A stretch of DNA of 64,000 bases from Actinomycetes bacterium (GTDB lineage Bacteria > Actinomycetota > Actinomycetes > JAHEKZ01), in the NCBI GenBank assembly GCA_027118455.1, contig JAJAYZ010000085.1:1-64000 (forward strand), written 5' to 3'. Positions 1 to 7,369 of the stretch are shown one piece after another; the first letter of the stretch is position 1, and every line of letters starts with the position of its first letter. Position numbers and translations under genes: made by a program. The notes beneath the pieces are model-generated. The model saw only the letters and a program-made list of their open reading frames with translations, had not been told where the DNA came from and did no database searches.

Positions 1-100
1 GGAACCAAAAACCCCCCCCCCACGGCGGGCCGCGCGCGCGCGCAACCCACGACTCCCCCCCCCCAACCCCCGGCCCCCCGGGCGGCGGCGCGCGCCACCA
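1..100. other. Low-complexity contig edge
   Basis: The first ~100 bases are runs of C (up to ten) and an alternating GC tract, unlike the rest of the window. The reading frame of the adjacent reductase passes into it without a stop and turns into proline-rich nonsense. This looks like unreliable sequence at a contig end rather than biology. Confidence 0.7.
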
Positions 101-904
101 CGAGGGTGCCGCTGAGAAGCCGTAGACCTGCTTGCCGAGCCACTGGCCACCATCGACAACGAGGGTGTCGCCGGTGATGTAGGCAGCGTCGTCGGATAGC
201 AGGAAGGCCGCCGACTTGGCCACCTCTTCCGGAGTCGTGAAGCGCTTGAGCGGCACCGAGTTGGTGAGGCTGGTGCGGTCCTGTTCGGTCGGCCACAGTG
301 CCGCACCGGCACCTTCGGTCTCGGTGGGTCCAGGCGCGATGCAGTTGATCCGAATCCCGTAGCGCGCCCACTCGACGGCCAGCGTGCGCGTCATAGCCTG
401 GACGCCGGCTTTGGCGGCGGCACTGTGCACCACACCTGGGTGTCCGGTCCACGCATAGGTGGCGATGACATTGAGGATCGAACCTCCGGCGTTCTGCTCC
501 TTGACGATGCGCGCGAACGACCGCGAGCAGTAAAAGGTGCCGTTCAGCACGATGTCGACGACAGCTTTGAACCCGCGCGGGCTCATCTCTTCTGCCGGCA
601 CGACGAAGTTCCCGGCAGCGTTGTTCACCAATATATGCAAACCACCGAGCTCTTCTGCGATCGAGCCAAACGCTAGCTCGACGGCGTCGTGGTCGCGAAC
701 GTCGAGCGAGTGCGTCAGGACGCGATCGGCCGCAATCTCGCTCTGCGCCCTCGCGAGCTTGTCGGCGTCGCGACCGATCAGCGCCAGCGTCGCACCCCCA
801 GCCGCAAGGCGGTGCGCGATGCCGAGACCGATGCCACTGCCGCCACCGGTGATCACCGCGACCTTGCCGGCGAACTGCTGCGGGTCGACCGCAGCTGTGC
901 TCAT
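101..904 (-). CDS. SDR-family 2,4-dienoyl-CoA reductase-like oxidoreductase, 3' end damaged
   Basis: This is a short-chain dehydrogenase of about 268 readable residues. The N-terminus has a Rossmann glycine motif (TGGGSGIG) and residues near 90 read NNAAGNF. The active-site stretch SAAAKAG, followed by AVEWARYGIRIN, matches the DECR/PDCR subfamily, which uses Ser/Lys in place of the usual YxxxK. The expected role is NADPH-dependent reduction of a 2,4-dienoyl-CoA during unsaturated fatty-acid oxidation. It starts 8 bp after the stop of the acyl-CoA dehydrogenase, so the two form one operon. The normal C-terminus is lost in the low-complexity window edge. Subfamily is inferred from motifs. Confidence 0.85.
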
Positions 905-912
905 GGAGGAGG

Positions 913-2115
913 TCATGACAGGACTCCGATCGTGGGGGTGGCGGCCAGTCGTCGGGAGATGATCAGACGCTGGATATCAGACGTGCCTTCTTCGATCTCT
1001 TCGAGCTTGGCGTCGCGCATCCACTTCTCGGCAAGGAACTCGCGTGAATAGCCCCAGCCGCCAAGTGTTTGAACGGCTCCCCAGGTGCAGAACATGGCTG
1101 CTTCAGATGCCACGAGTTTGGCTTGCGCGCAGATCGCTGCAGCGTCGAGCCCGGCGTCCAAACGCTTCGCCGCACGCCACACCAGCAGGCGTGAAGCCTC
1201 AACGCGGGTTGCCATGTCGGCAAGCCGAAAGGCGACGGCCTGGTGCTCGATGATCGGCTTGCCGAACTGCGTCCGCTGCTTGGCATACTCCAGCGCGTAC
1301 TCAGTTGCTGCCCGTGCCGCACCAGTCGCGGCTGCGCCGAGAATGGCGCGGGAAGCGTCGAAGGTATGCATCAGACCGTAGAAACCTTGGCCTTCTTCAC
1401 CGAGCCGGTCTTCGTCGGGGACGAAGACGTCGTCCAGGAAGAGCTCGGTATTCACCAGGGCTCGCTGACCCATCTTCTTCATCGGTTGACCAAAGGTGAG
1501 ACCCTCGACGCCCTTGCGCATCATGAAGGCGGTGATGCCTTTCGAACGCTGACTGGGATCGGTCTTGGCGAAGACCACGTAGAACTCTGCAGACCCGCCA
1601 TTACTGATCCAGGTCTTCTGGCCACTGATGCGGTAGCCGCCATCGACCCTGACTGCCTTGGTCGTCATGGCAGCGGAGTCCGAGCCGACGTCGGGCTCGG
1701 TGACGGCCAGCGACGTCATCGGGGTGTCGATCTGCGCCAGTGGCGTGAGCCAGCGCTCCTTCTGCTCTGGCGTGCCAAGCTCCATCACCGGGTGAGCAAA
1801 GAAACCGTTGGATGCGACCAGGTTGCCAATCCCGGGATCGCCGGCGCATAGCTCTTCTTGCACAAGGCACTGGCTGAAGGTGTCGGTGAATCCCCCGCCG
1901 CCGTACTCCTCCGGAAGCATGAAGCCGGTCAGGCCAACCTTGGCCGCCTTGTGCCAGATCTCCCAGGGCGTCTCGATGTCAGCTTCATCGACCTCACGGG
2001 CGATCGGCCGAATCTCGCGCATGGCGAAGGTGCGGGTGAGCTCGACGATGGCCTGCTGCTCGTCGGTGAGCGGCAGTAGTTCGGTCGGCAGGTCGCGCAG
2101 CATGAGGGCCTCCAC
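913..2115 (-). CDS. Acyl-CoA dehydrogenase
   Basis: A flavoprotein that oxidises acyl-CoA to 2-enoyl-CoA, about 400 aa as usual for the family. The FAD/substrate signature TEPDVGSDSA lies near residue 140, and the C-terminal EEGTSDIQR carries the catalytic-base glutamate. The GTG at 2115 is preferred over TTG 2121 and ATG 2103 because GGGGAG sits 8 nt upstream. It is transcribed away from a TetR gene and is followed by the DECR-like reductase; both fit a fatty-acid or related acyl degradation operon under that regulator. Substrate chain length cannot be read from the sequence. Confidence 0.9.
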   Translation of the reverse strand: MEALMLRDLPTELLPLTDEQQAIVELTRTFAMREIRPIAREVDEADIETPWEIWHKAAKVGLTGFMLPEEYGGGGFTDTFSQCLVQEELCAGDPGIGNLVASNGFFAHPVMELGTPEQKERWLTPLAQIDTPMTSLAVTEPDVGSDSAAMTTKAVRVDGGYRISGQKTWISNGGSAEFYVVFAKTDPSQRSKGITAFMMRKGVEGLTFGQPMKKMGQRALVNTELFLDDVFVPDEDRLGEEGQGFYGLMHTFDASRAILGAAATGAARAATEYALEYAKQRTQFGKPIIEHQAVAFRLADMATRVEASRLLVWRAAKRLDAGLDAAAICAQAKLVASEAAMFCTWGAVQTLGGWGYSREFLAEKWMRDAKLEEIEEGTSDIQRLIISRRLAATPTIGVLS

Positions 2116-2143
2116 GGTCAACTCTCCCCATCATGCCTACTAT

Positions 2144-2155
2144 CTGACGCGTCAG
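2144..2155. promoter_or_regulatory. Palindromic operator upstream of the acyl-CoA dehydrogenase
   Basis: A perfect 12-bp palindrome, ctgacgcgtcag, lies about 30 bp upstream of the dehydrogenase start. The same 12-mer recurs at 2221-2232 before the divergent tetR gene. A shared site in both promoters is the expected arrangement for a local TetR repressor. Confidence 0.75.
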
Positions 2156-2218
2156 TCAAGTCGTTAGGTTGGGGATTTTTGACGAAAGACCGGATTCTGA
2201 CAACGGACACTGGCCAGG

Positions 2219-2234
2219 AACTGACGCGTCAGTT
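2219..2234. promoter_or_regulatory. Palindromic operator upstream of tetR
   Basis: A perfect 16-bp palindrome, aactgacgcgtcagtt, ends 11 bp before the tetR start and overlaps a possible -10 (TAGTAT). It contains the same 12-bp core as the site at 2144-2155. Autorepression together with control of the dehydrogenase operon is inferred. Confidence 0.75.
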
Positions 2235-2245
2235 AGTATTCGTGC

Positions 2246-2839
2246 ATGACCGTTGCCGCAGCCGACGAGGACCGCCGAAAAGCGATTCTGGACGCAGCCG
2301 TCTCAGTAGTCGTCGAGCGCGGGCACGCCGCAGCCCGGGTCTCCGACATCGCCAAGCGAGCCGGGACGAGCACCGGCACGGTGCACTACTACTTCCCCAC
2401 CAAGGTCGACGTACTTGACGCCGCGCTTCAGCACGCCTCCGAGCGGTCCCACGCACGCCACCGGGCTGAGCTGGTCGCACTCACCGAACCGAGCGAGCAG
2501 CTTCTTCGACTGATCGACCTGCAGATCCCTGACGCCGACGTCGCCGACGAGTGGGCGATCTGGCTGGAGTTCTGGAACGAGGCACGGCGTCGCGATGAGT
2601 TGCGCAACCGCAACCACGAGATCTACACCAGGTGGGTCGCCATGATCGAGATGATCGTGCGCAACGGCCAACGAAAGGGGCAGTTCTCCCTCGACGTCGA
2701 CCCTGCCGATTTCGCCCTGCGCTTCGCAGGTCTCTTCGACGGTCTCGGCATCCAGGTGCTGCTGCAGCCGTCGCTGGAGAATCGCTGGCGGCTGCGTGCC
2801 GCGCTCCGCGGCGTCGTTGAGCGCGAGCTGCTGGTATAG
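2246..2839 (+). CDS. TetR/AcrR-family transcriptional regulator
   Basis: A 197-aa one-component regulator. The N-terminal TetR helix-turn-helix covers residues ~10-55 (VSDIAKRAGTSTGTVHYYF). The C-terminal ligand domain resembles the BetI-like group by eye. It is divergent from the acyl-CoA dehydrogenase/reductase operon, and two copies of one palindrome lie between them, so repression of both directions and induction by an acyl-CoA-type ligand is the simplest model. The ligand is unknown. The ATG is only 11 bp from the operator, so the transcript may be leaderless or nearly so. Confidence 0.88.
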   Translation: MTVAAADEDRRKAILDAAVSVVVERGHAAARVSDIAKRAGTSTGTVHYYFPTKVDVLDAALQHASERSHARHRAELVALTEPSEQLLRLIDLQIPDADVADEWAIWLEFWNEARRRDELRNRNHEIYTRWVAMIEMIVRNGQRKGQFSLDVDPADFALRFAGLFDGLGIQVLLQPSLENRWRLRAALRGVVERELLV

Positions 2840-2904
2840 CGGAGCCGCACCGGTCCTCAAGCGTCCCATCGCCAACACCGGCTGACTCCACTTACGCTTC
2901 GGCG

Positions 2905-3296
2905 GTGAAGATCTGTAACCTCGGACCGGGCGATGCGAGTGTTGTGCTCACCGCGTCGCGCCTCTTCGATGCACCGCCACGCGTTGAGTGGGCCGAATGT
3001 TTCCTTCGCAGCGATGGCCGCCACCTCCTGCTCGCCGTGGTCGACCGCACGCCGGTCGGATCCATCACCGGGATCGAAATATGCCACCAGGGCAAGGATG
3101 TGGAGATGCTCCTGGAGGAACTCAGCGTTGACGAACCCCACCGCCTTCGGGGCTACGGAAGCACCCTGGTGACCGCCGGGCTATCGGCTGCCGGGGAATG
3201 TGGGTGCCGGTCGATACGGCCGTCGCCCCGGTGGCCGTCGCCACGTATCGATCCGTTGGGGCAGCGGGCCCGGAGCCCGCGAACACCCTGTGGTGA
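2905..3296 (+). pseudogene. GNAT acetyltransferase with frameshift (AAC(3)-I-like)
   Basis: From the GTG at 2905 the frame encodes a GNAT fold reminiscent of AAC(3)-I-type acetyltransferases: LGPGDASV at the start, LLLAVVDRTPVGSI in the central strands, and HRLRGYGSTLV as the acetyl-CoA loop. After residue ~96 this frame becomes nonsense. A different frame then continues with WVPVD, an alanine/tyrosine helix (ATYRSVGAAGPEP) and a stop at 3294-3296, as expected for GNAT motif B. One extra base in ggggaa at 3193-3198 explains the shift. It is a recent pseudogene or a base-calling error. The substrate is unknown. Confidence 0.65.
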
Positions 3297-3326
3297 GACC
3301 TGCCCTAGGCGGACTTAAGAGTCGGT

Positions 3327-3747
3327 CTACCGCTCGCCACTGACCCGGCATGCGACACCCAGCGATTCCATGAGCGACAGTTGTGTCTCGAGATAGTCGA
3401 TGTGGTGCTCCTCGTGGGCGAGGATCTCCTCGAAGAGCGCCGCGCTGGTGATGTCGCCCACTCCCCGCATGTAGGCAGCCCCCTCGCGGAGCCGAGCAAT
3501 CGCTTCTTCCTCAATCTGCATGTCGGCGCGAAACTGCTCGGCAACGGTCGTCCCCACGCTGACCGGCGAGAGTCGCTGGTAGTTCGGCAGGCCGTCGAGA
3601 AAGAGGATGCGGTGCGGTCAAGGCTTCGGCATGCTTCATCTCATCGATGGACTCGTGCTTGGTGTAGGAGGCCAACGTCGTGAAACCCCAGTTCTCCTGC
3701 ATCTTGGCGTGCAGAAAGTACTGGTTGATAGCGGTGAGCTCAGCCGT
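3327..3747 (-). pseudogene. bfr: Bacterioferritin, 5'-truncated and frameshifted
   Basis: Two frames together encode most of bacterioferritin, the 24-mer iron-storage protein. The first part contains [15 protein letters not shown] with the ferroxidase glutamate, and [11 protein letters not shown]. After HAEALT the frame breaks; restoring it by dropping one base near 3611-3616 gives [12 protein letters not shown], then the second part from MGTTVAEQ to DEEHHID-like EEHHIDYLETQL. The first ~15 residues are missing because the gene is joined directly to bfd. It sits downstream of bfd and an IdeR-like box. Iron storage through this gene is probably lost unless the indels are assembly errors. Confidence 0.75.
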
Positions 3748-3875
3748 TCGACGCAGGTACCACACCCCGTACCAGCGCCCGTCGTTTTGCCGACCGCGTC
3801 AACACTGCTTGCTCCACGAGCGGCGACGTCGTCGAAGGCCTGACGGGTGACCGCAAGGCAGATGCCGACGTACAT
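3741..3875 (-). pseudogene. bfd: Bacterioferritin-associated ferredoxin, 3'-truncated
   Basis: The frame from ATG 3875 encodes the first ~45 residues of Bfd, the [2Fe-2S] ferredoxin that reduces bacterioferritin to release iron. The C-terminal cysteine pair GTGCGTC is present near residues 35-41. The N-terminus reads MYVGIC where family members have MYVCIC, so one of the four cluster cysteines is glycine. After VERL the sequence becomes the inside of bfr in another frame, so the C-terminus, intergenic region and bfr start have been deleted. A GGGAGG ribosome site and an IdeR-like box precede it. Confidence 0.7.
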
Positions 3876-3900
3876 GGACGCCTCCCGAGGCGCTGGGCAG

Positions 3901-3919
3901 TTAGGCAAGCCCAACCTAA
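3901..3919. promoter_or_regulatory. IdeR/DtxR-type iron box
   Basis: Read toward bfd, the site is TTAGGTTGGGCTTGCCTAA, matching 16 of 19 positions of the classical IdeR/DtxR consensus. It is ~25 bp upstream of the bfd start. IdeR activates ferritin genes in mycobacteria, so iron-dependent control of the bfd-bfr pair fits. The match was made by eye. Confidence 0.7.
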
Positions 3920-3968
3920 ATCTGGGGGTGGACGCCAGTTCGCGGCCCGAGCGTGATACTTAGGAGTC

Positions 3969-4865
3969 ATGGAGCGCGACGGCAACGGGTGGGTCGAGTG
4001 CGATCTCGGGCATCGCCACTGGGGGTTGCACGGAGCAGCGGGGCTCTTGATCCACACCGTTGACGCCGACGGCACGCTGCGCGTCCTGCTGCAACACCGC
4101 GCCGACTGGTGCCACCACGGCGGCACCTGGGGTCTACCTGGTGGTGCACGGGATAGCCACGAGAGTGTCGAAGAGGCCGCGCTGCGCGAGGCCGTCGAAG
4201 AGACTGCGCTCGACGGCACGAAGGTTCGGCTCCGCCACACCTTCGTCGACGACCACGGCGGGTGGAGTTACACCACCGTCTATGGCGACGCGCTCACAGC
4301 GCTGCCCACAGTCCCCAACGAGGAGTCAGCCGCCCTTGAGTGGGTGGCAACCGACCGAGTCAACAATCTCCCGCTGCACCCCGGATTCGGCCATACCTGG
4401 GCGCAGGTCCAGCTCGTGCCGATCACCGTGGTCGTCGACGCGGCCAATGTGCTTGGCGCCACCCCCAACGGGTGGTGGAAAGGCCGAGCCGGCGCGACCG
4501 AGCAACTTGGACAGCAGCTCGCCGAACTCCATGCACGCACGCTGCACACACCAACGCCGGACGACAGCGCGGTGACGGGCGTCGTGACGGAGGTTCACGT
4601 CGTCGTCGAAGGTGCGGCGCGAAGCGCTCAGTTGCCCGGCGTCCTGCACGAGGTTCGCGCGCCAGAGTCCGGCGACGACGCCCTCGTTGCGTCGAGCGGT
4701 GAACTCAGCAAACGGGGGCGACTCGTGGTGGTCACCAGCGACCGCGAGCTGCGTGATCGAGTGACCGCCGCAACAGAAGGTGGGGCAGCAGTCCGAGGCG
4801 CGCGTTGGTTGCTCGACGTCCTCGACCAAGCACCACACTCGGCGCCTGAGACTGGCCTGTGCTGA
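3969..4865 (+). CDS. Nudix hydrolase fused to a NYN/PIN-like nuclease domain
   Basis: A 298-aa two-domain protein. Residues ~20-150 are a Nudix domain with the box G(ARDSH)E...REAVEET, one position (G to A) off the consensus; such enzymes cleave nucleoside diphosphates linked to another moiety. Residues ~155-290 resemble a NYN/PIN-like ribonuclease fold, with the acidic positions VVDAANV, GDDALV and VTSDREL that would bind metal, and a GWW segment. The domains are joined without a recognisable linker and no frame break. The fusion suggests handling of an RNA end or a nucleotide released from RNA, but the substrate is unknown. It stands alone between broken bfd and a convergent amidohydrolase. 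Confidence 0.75.
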   Translation: MERDGNGWVECDLGHRHWGLHGAAGLLIHTVDADGTLRVLLQHRADWCHHGGTWGLPGGARDSHESVEEAALREAVEETALDGTKVRLRHTFVDDHGGWSYTTVYGDALTALPTVPNEESAALEWVATDRVNNLPLHPGFGHTWAQVQLVPITVVVDAANVLGATPNGWWKGRAGATEQLGQQLAELHARTLHTPTPDDSAVTGVVTEVHVVVEGAARSAQLPGVLHEVRAPESGDDALVASSGELSKRGRLVVVTSDRELRDRVTAATEGGAAVRGARWLLDVLDQAPHSAPETGLC

Positions 4866-4907
4866 CTGGCACCTAAGGGGATGCTCGGCGGGATTGAGGG
4901 TTGTGGG

Positions 4908-6560
4908 CTACTTGGCGAAGACGCGTTCACCCTCGACGAAGGTCTGCAATACCTCGACGGTGCCGATCTCCATCGGGTCGACGGCGAACGGATCGCGGTC
5001 CAACAGCGCGAGGTCGGCGTACTTGCCAACATCTAGTGTCCCGGTGTCGGCGTCCAGGTGGTTCACCCACGCAGAGCCTTGCGTGTAGGCCGTGAGCGCC
5101 GACTCCAAAGAGAGAGCTTGCTCAGGCAGGAACGCCTCCTTGCCACCATGGTCGTCACCGTCCGGTGGCGGCATGCGCGTGACCGCAACGTGAGTGCCCC
5201 ACATGACGTCGGGACTGCTGACCGACCAGTCGCTGCCGCCGACCAGCCGCGCGCCAGCTCGTTCAAGATCGCCGAACGGGTACTGCCACCGCCAACGCGG
5301 CTCACCAAGGAACGGAATGGTCAGCTCATCCATCTGCGGTTCGTGGCACGCCCAGAGCGGCTGCATGTTCGCGGCAGCGCCAAGCTCGGCGAAGCGGGGG
5401 ATGTCGTCCGGGTGCACCACCTGAATGTGCGCGAGGTGATGGCGTAGGTCGTTCATGCCGTTCGCTGCCCGGGCTGCCGCAATGGCGTCCAGCGCTTCGC
5501 GCACAGCGCGGTCGCCAAGCGCATGAAAGTGCACCTGGAACCCCTCGGCGTCCAGCGCAACCACAGCGTCGTCGAGAAGTGTCGGGTCGACGAACGATAG
5601 GCCCGCGTTCTGCGTCTGACACCCACACGCGTCCAGGTAGGGAGCAGTCATCGCTGCTGTGAAGTTCTCGGCGACGCCGTCTTGCATGATCTTCACGCTG
5701 GTGGCGCGAAACCGCCCTACGGCTCCGGCGGTACGTCGCTGGACCATCTCGGCGATTTGCTCAAGACCGCGACTGCGTTCCCACCACAGCGCCCCGACGA
5801 CGCGCGCCTTCAGCCGTCCGTCACGGGCGCCTCGCACGTACGCCTCGAGGTTGTCGGGCCGACCGTTGACCTCGCCAACGATGGCGTCCTGCCAGCCGGT
5901 GATGCCGAGTGAGAACAGGTAGGCCTGCGCGACATCGAGCGCGCGGTCGTAGTCGGCGTCGGTCGGCGCCGGGACGAGCGCGCTCACCAGCGACATCGCT
6001 CCCTCCTGCAGGCACCCGGTCGGTTCGCCGTCGGCATCGCGCTCGATGCGACCGTCGCCGGGATCGGGGGTGTCGCGGGTGATCCCGGCGGCCTCCAGCG
6101 CGGCGGAGTTGACCCACCCGCTGTGCCCGTCCCGGTTCGGCAGAAAGACCGGACGGTCGGGCACCACCGCGTCCAGCAGCTCCTTGGTGGGAGTACCGCC
6201 AGGGAAGGCCTCCATCGACCAGCCGCCACCAAGGATCCACGGCAGCTCGGGATGGGCGACTGCGTACTTGCCTACAGCAGCCACGCTCTCGTCACAGGTC
6301 ACGATGTCGTGCAGGTCACACTGGGACATCTGCGCGCCGCCATACACCGGGTGCACGTGCGCATCCTGGAAGCCAGGAGTGAGAAGCCCGCCGCCGATGT
6401 CGACCACCTCGGTGGACGGCCCAGTGAACGCTTGCACCTCAGAGCCGGAGCCGACTGCCAGAATTCGGCCCCCAGCCACGGCGACTGCTCCAGGACGGGC
6501 CGGTCGGCCATGACCGGTGAAGATGCGTCCTCCGACAAAGACCAGTTCTGCATGTGACAT
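4908..6560 (-). CDS. Amidohydrolase family 3 protein (YtcJ-like)
   Basis: A 550-aa metal-dependent hydrolase of the amidohydrolase superfamily. The N-terminal beta-sandwich is followed by DAHVHP, the first metal-binding HxH, near residue 67. HFHALGDRA and HLAHIQVV carry further metal-ligand histidines, and GGSDWSV the catalytic aspartate. Length and motifs match the YtcJ/AepA group, whose substrates are mostly unknown. It has no obvious operon partner: it is divergent from a TetR/MFS unit and convergent with the Nudix gene. Confidence 0.85.
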   Translation of the reverse strand: MSHAELVFVGGRIFTGHGRPARPGAVAVAGGRILAVGSGSEVQAFTGPSTEVVDIGGGLLTPGFQDAHVHPVYGGAQMSQCDLHDIVTCDESVAAVGKYAVAHPELPWILGGGWSMEAFPGGTPTKELLDAVVPDRPVFLPNRDGHSGWVNSAALEAAGITRDTPDPGDGRIERDADGEPTGCLQEGAMSLVSALVPAPTDADYDRALDVAQAYLFSLGITGWQDAIVGEVNGRPDNLEAYVRGARDGRLKARVVGALWWERSRGLEQIAEMVQRRTAGAVGRFRATSVKIMQDGVAENFTAAMTAPYLDACGCQTQNAGLSFVDPTLLDDAVVALDAEGFQVHFHALGDRAVREALDAIAAARAANGMNDLRHHLAHIQVVHPDDIPRFAELGAAANMQPLWACHEPQMDELTIPFLGEPRWRWQYPFGDLERAGARLVGGSDWSVSSPDVMWGTHVAVTRMPPPDGDDHGGKEAFLPEQALSLESALTAYTQGSAWVNHLDADTGTLDVGKYADLALLDRDPFAVDPMEIGTVEVLQTFVEGERVFAK

Positions 6561-6606
6561 GGGCGCCAGTCAACCAGTGCGGCGCCGGTCGCGGGCCGGT
6601 GCCGGC

Positions 6607-6635
6607 TTGACGAGATCCTTGACCTGGGTTAGTTT
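6607..6635 (+). promoter_or_regulatory. Promoter of the tetR-MFS operon
   Basis: TTGACG at 6607-6612 and TAGTTT at 6630-6635 are separated by 17 bp, a plausible sigma-70-type promoter. The large inverted repeat follows directly, where a bound repressor would block initiation. Assigned by eye only. Confidence 0.5.
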
Positions 6636-6671
6636 TCATCGAAACGAAACGAAACCGTTTCGTTTCGATGA
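6636..6671. promoter_or_regulatory. TetR operator, 16-bp arms
   Basis: An inverted repeat with 16-bp perfect arms (tcatcgaaacgaaacg and its complement) and a 4-bp spacer AAAC. Each arm contains two cgaaac steps, so two repressor dimers could bind side by side. It lies 24 bp before the tetR start and immediately downstream of the likely promoter. Confidence 0.8.
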
Positions 6672-6695
6672 CCGCGGATCCGAAAGGAGTTACCG

Positions 6696-7331
6696 ATGAG
6701 GCCTCAGGCCGTCGCAGCACGCCTGCGCCGCTCCGACGTTGCCCGGCACAGCGAGATCCTCCAAGCCACCATCGGTGAGCTCCAGGAGTCCGGCTACGAC
6801 CGGATGACCATGGACGCCGTCGCCAAGCGGGCAGGTGCCAGCAAGGCCACCCTCTACCGCCACTGGCCGAACAAGGCTGAGCTCGTCGTTGCGGCTATCC
6901 GTCACATGAGGGGTGACCCCGAAGCAGCACTGCCCGATACCGGGAAGCTGCGCGACGACCTCCTCGCGCTGCTCACCGGAACCCAGACTCACCCCGCCGA
7001 CGACCAGCTCTGCGTCATGCGCGGAATGGTGTCGGCCTGCGGCTCCGACGCCGAGCTCGCGACTGCCTTCTACGACAAGGTGGTCAACACCAAGCGGTCT
7101 GCCGCGCTGAAGATCATTCGGCGTGCCCAACTTCGCGGCGACGTGTCAGAGGCGACGGATATTCAGTTTCTTGTGGACACCGCACCAGCCATGCTGATTT
7201 TCCGGCACCTGCTCACCCCCTACCCCGTCGACGAGAACTACCTCTCCCGCTTGGTCGACGAAGTCTGGCTGCCACTGCTGACGGCCAATGCCCCCGCACG
7301 TCCTTCTGCACCTGTCCCTGCCCATCCCTAG
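6696..7331 (+). CDS. TetR/AcrR-family regulator of the efflux operon
   Basis: A 211-aa regulator with an N-terminal TetR helix-turn-helix at residues ~20-65 (MDAVAKRAGASKATLYRHW). The C-terminal half resembles TetR_C_11-type ligand domains by eye. An AAGGAG ribosome site precedes the ATG. It is followed after 38 bp by a 14-segment MFS exporter and preceded by a large inverted repeat, the usual design of an autoregulated efflux unit induced by the exported compound. The ligand is unknown. Confidence 0.9.
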   Translation: MRPQAVAARLRRSDVARHSEILQATIGELQESGYDRMTMDAVAKRAGASKATLYRHWPNKAELVVAAIRHMRGDPEAALPDTGKLRDDLLALLTGTQTHPADDQLCVMRGMVSACGSDAELATAFYDKVVNTKRSAALKIIRRAQLRGDVSEATDIQFLVDTAPAMLIFRHLLTPYPVDENYLSRLVDEVWLPLLTANAPARPSAPVPAHP

Positions 7332-7369
7332 ACCCCGACCGCTCCCCACACCCACCCTCAAGGAGCTTC

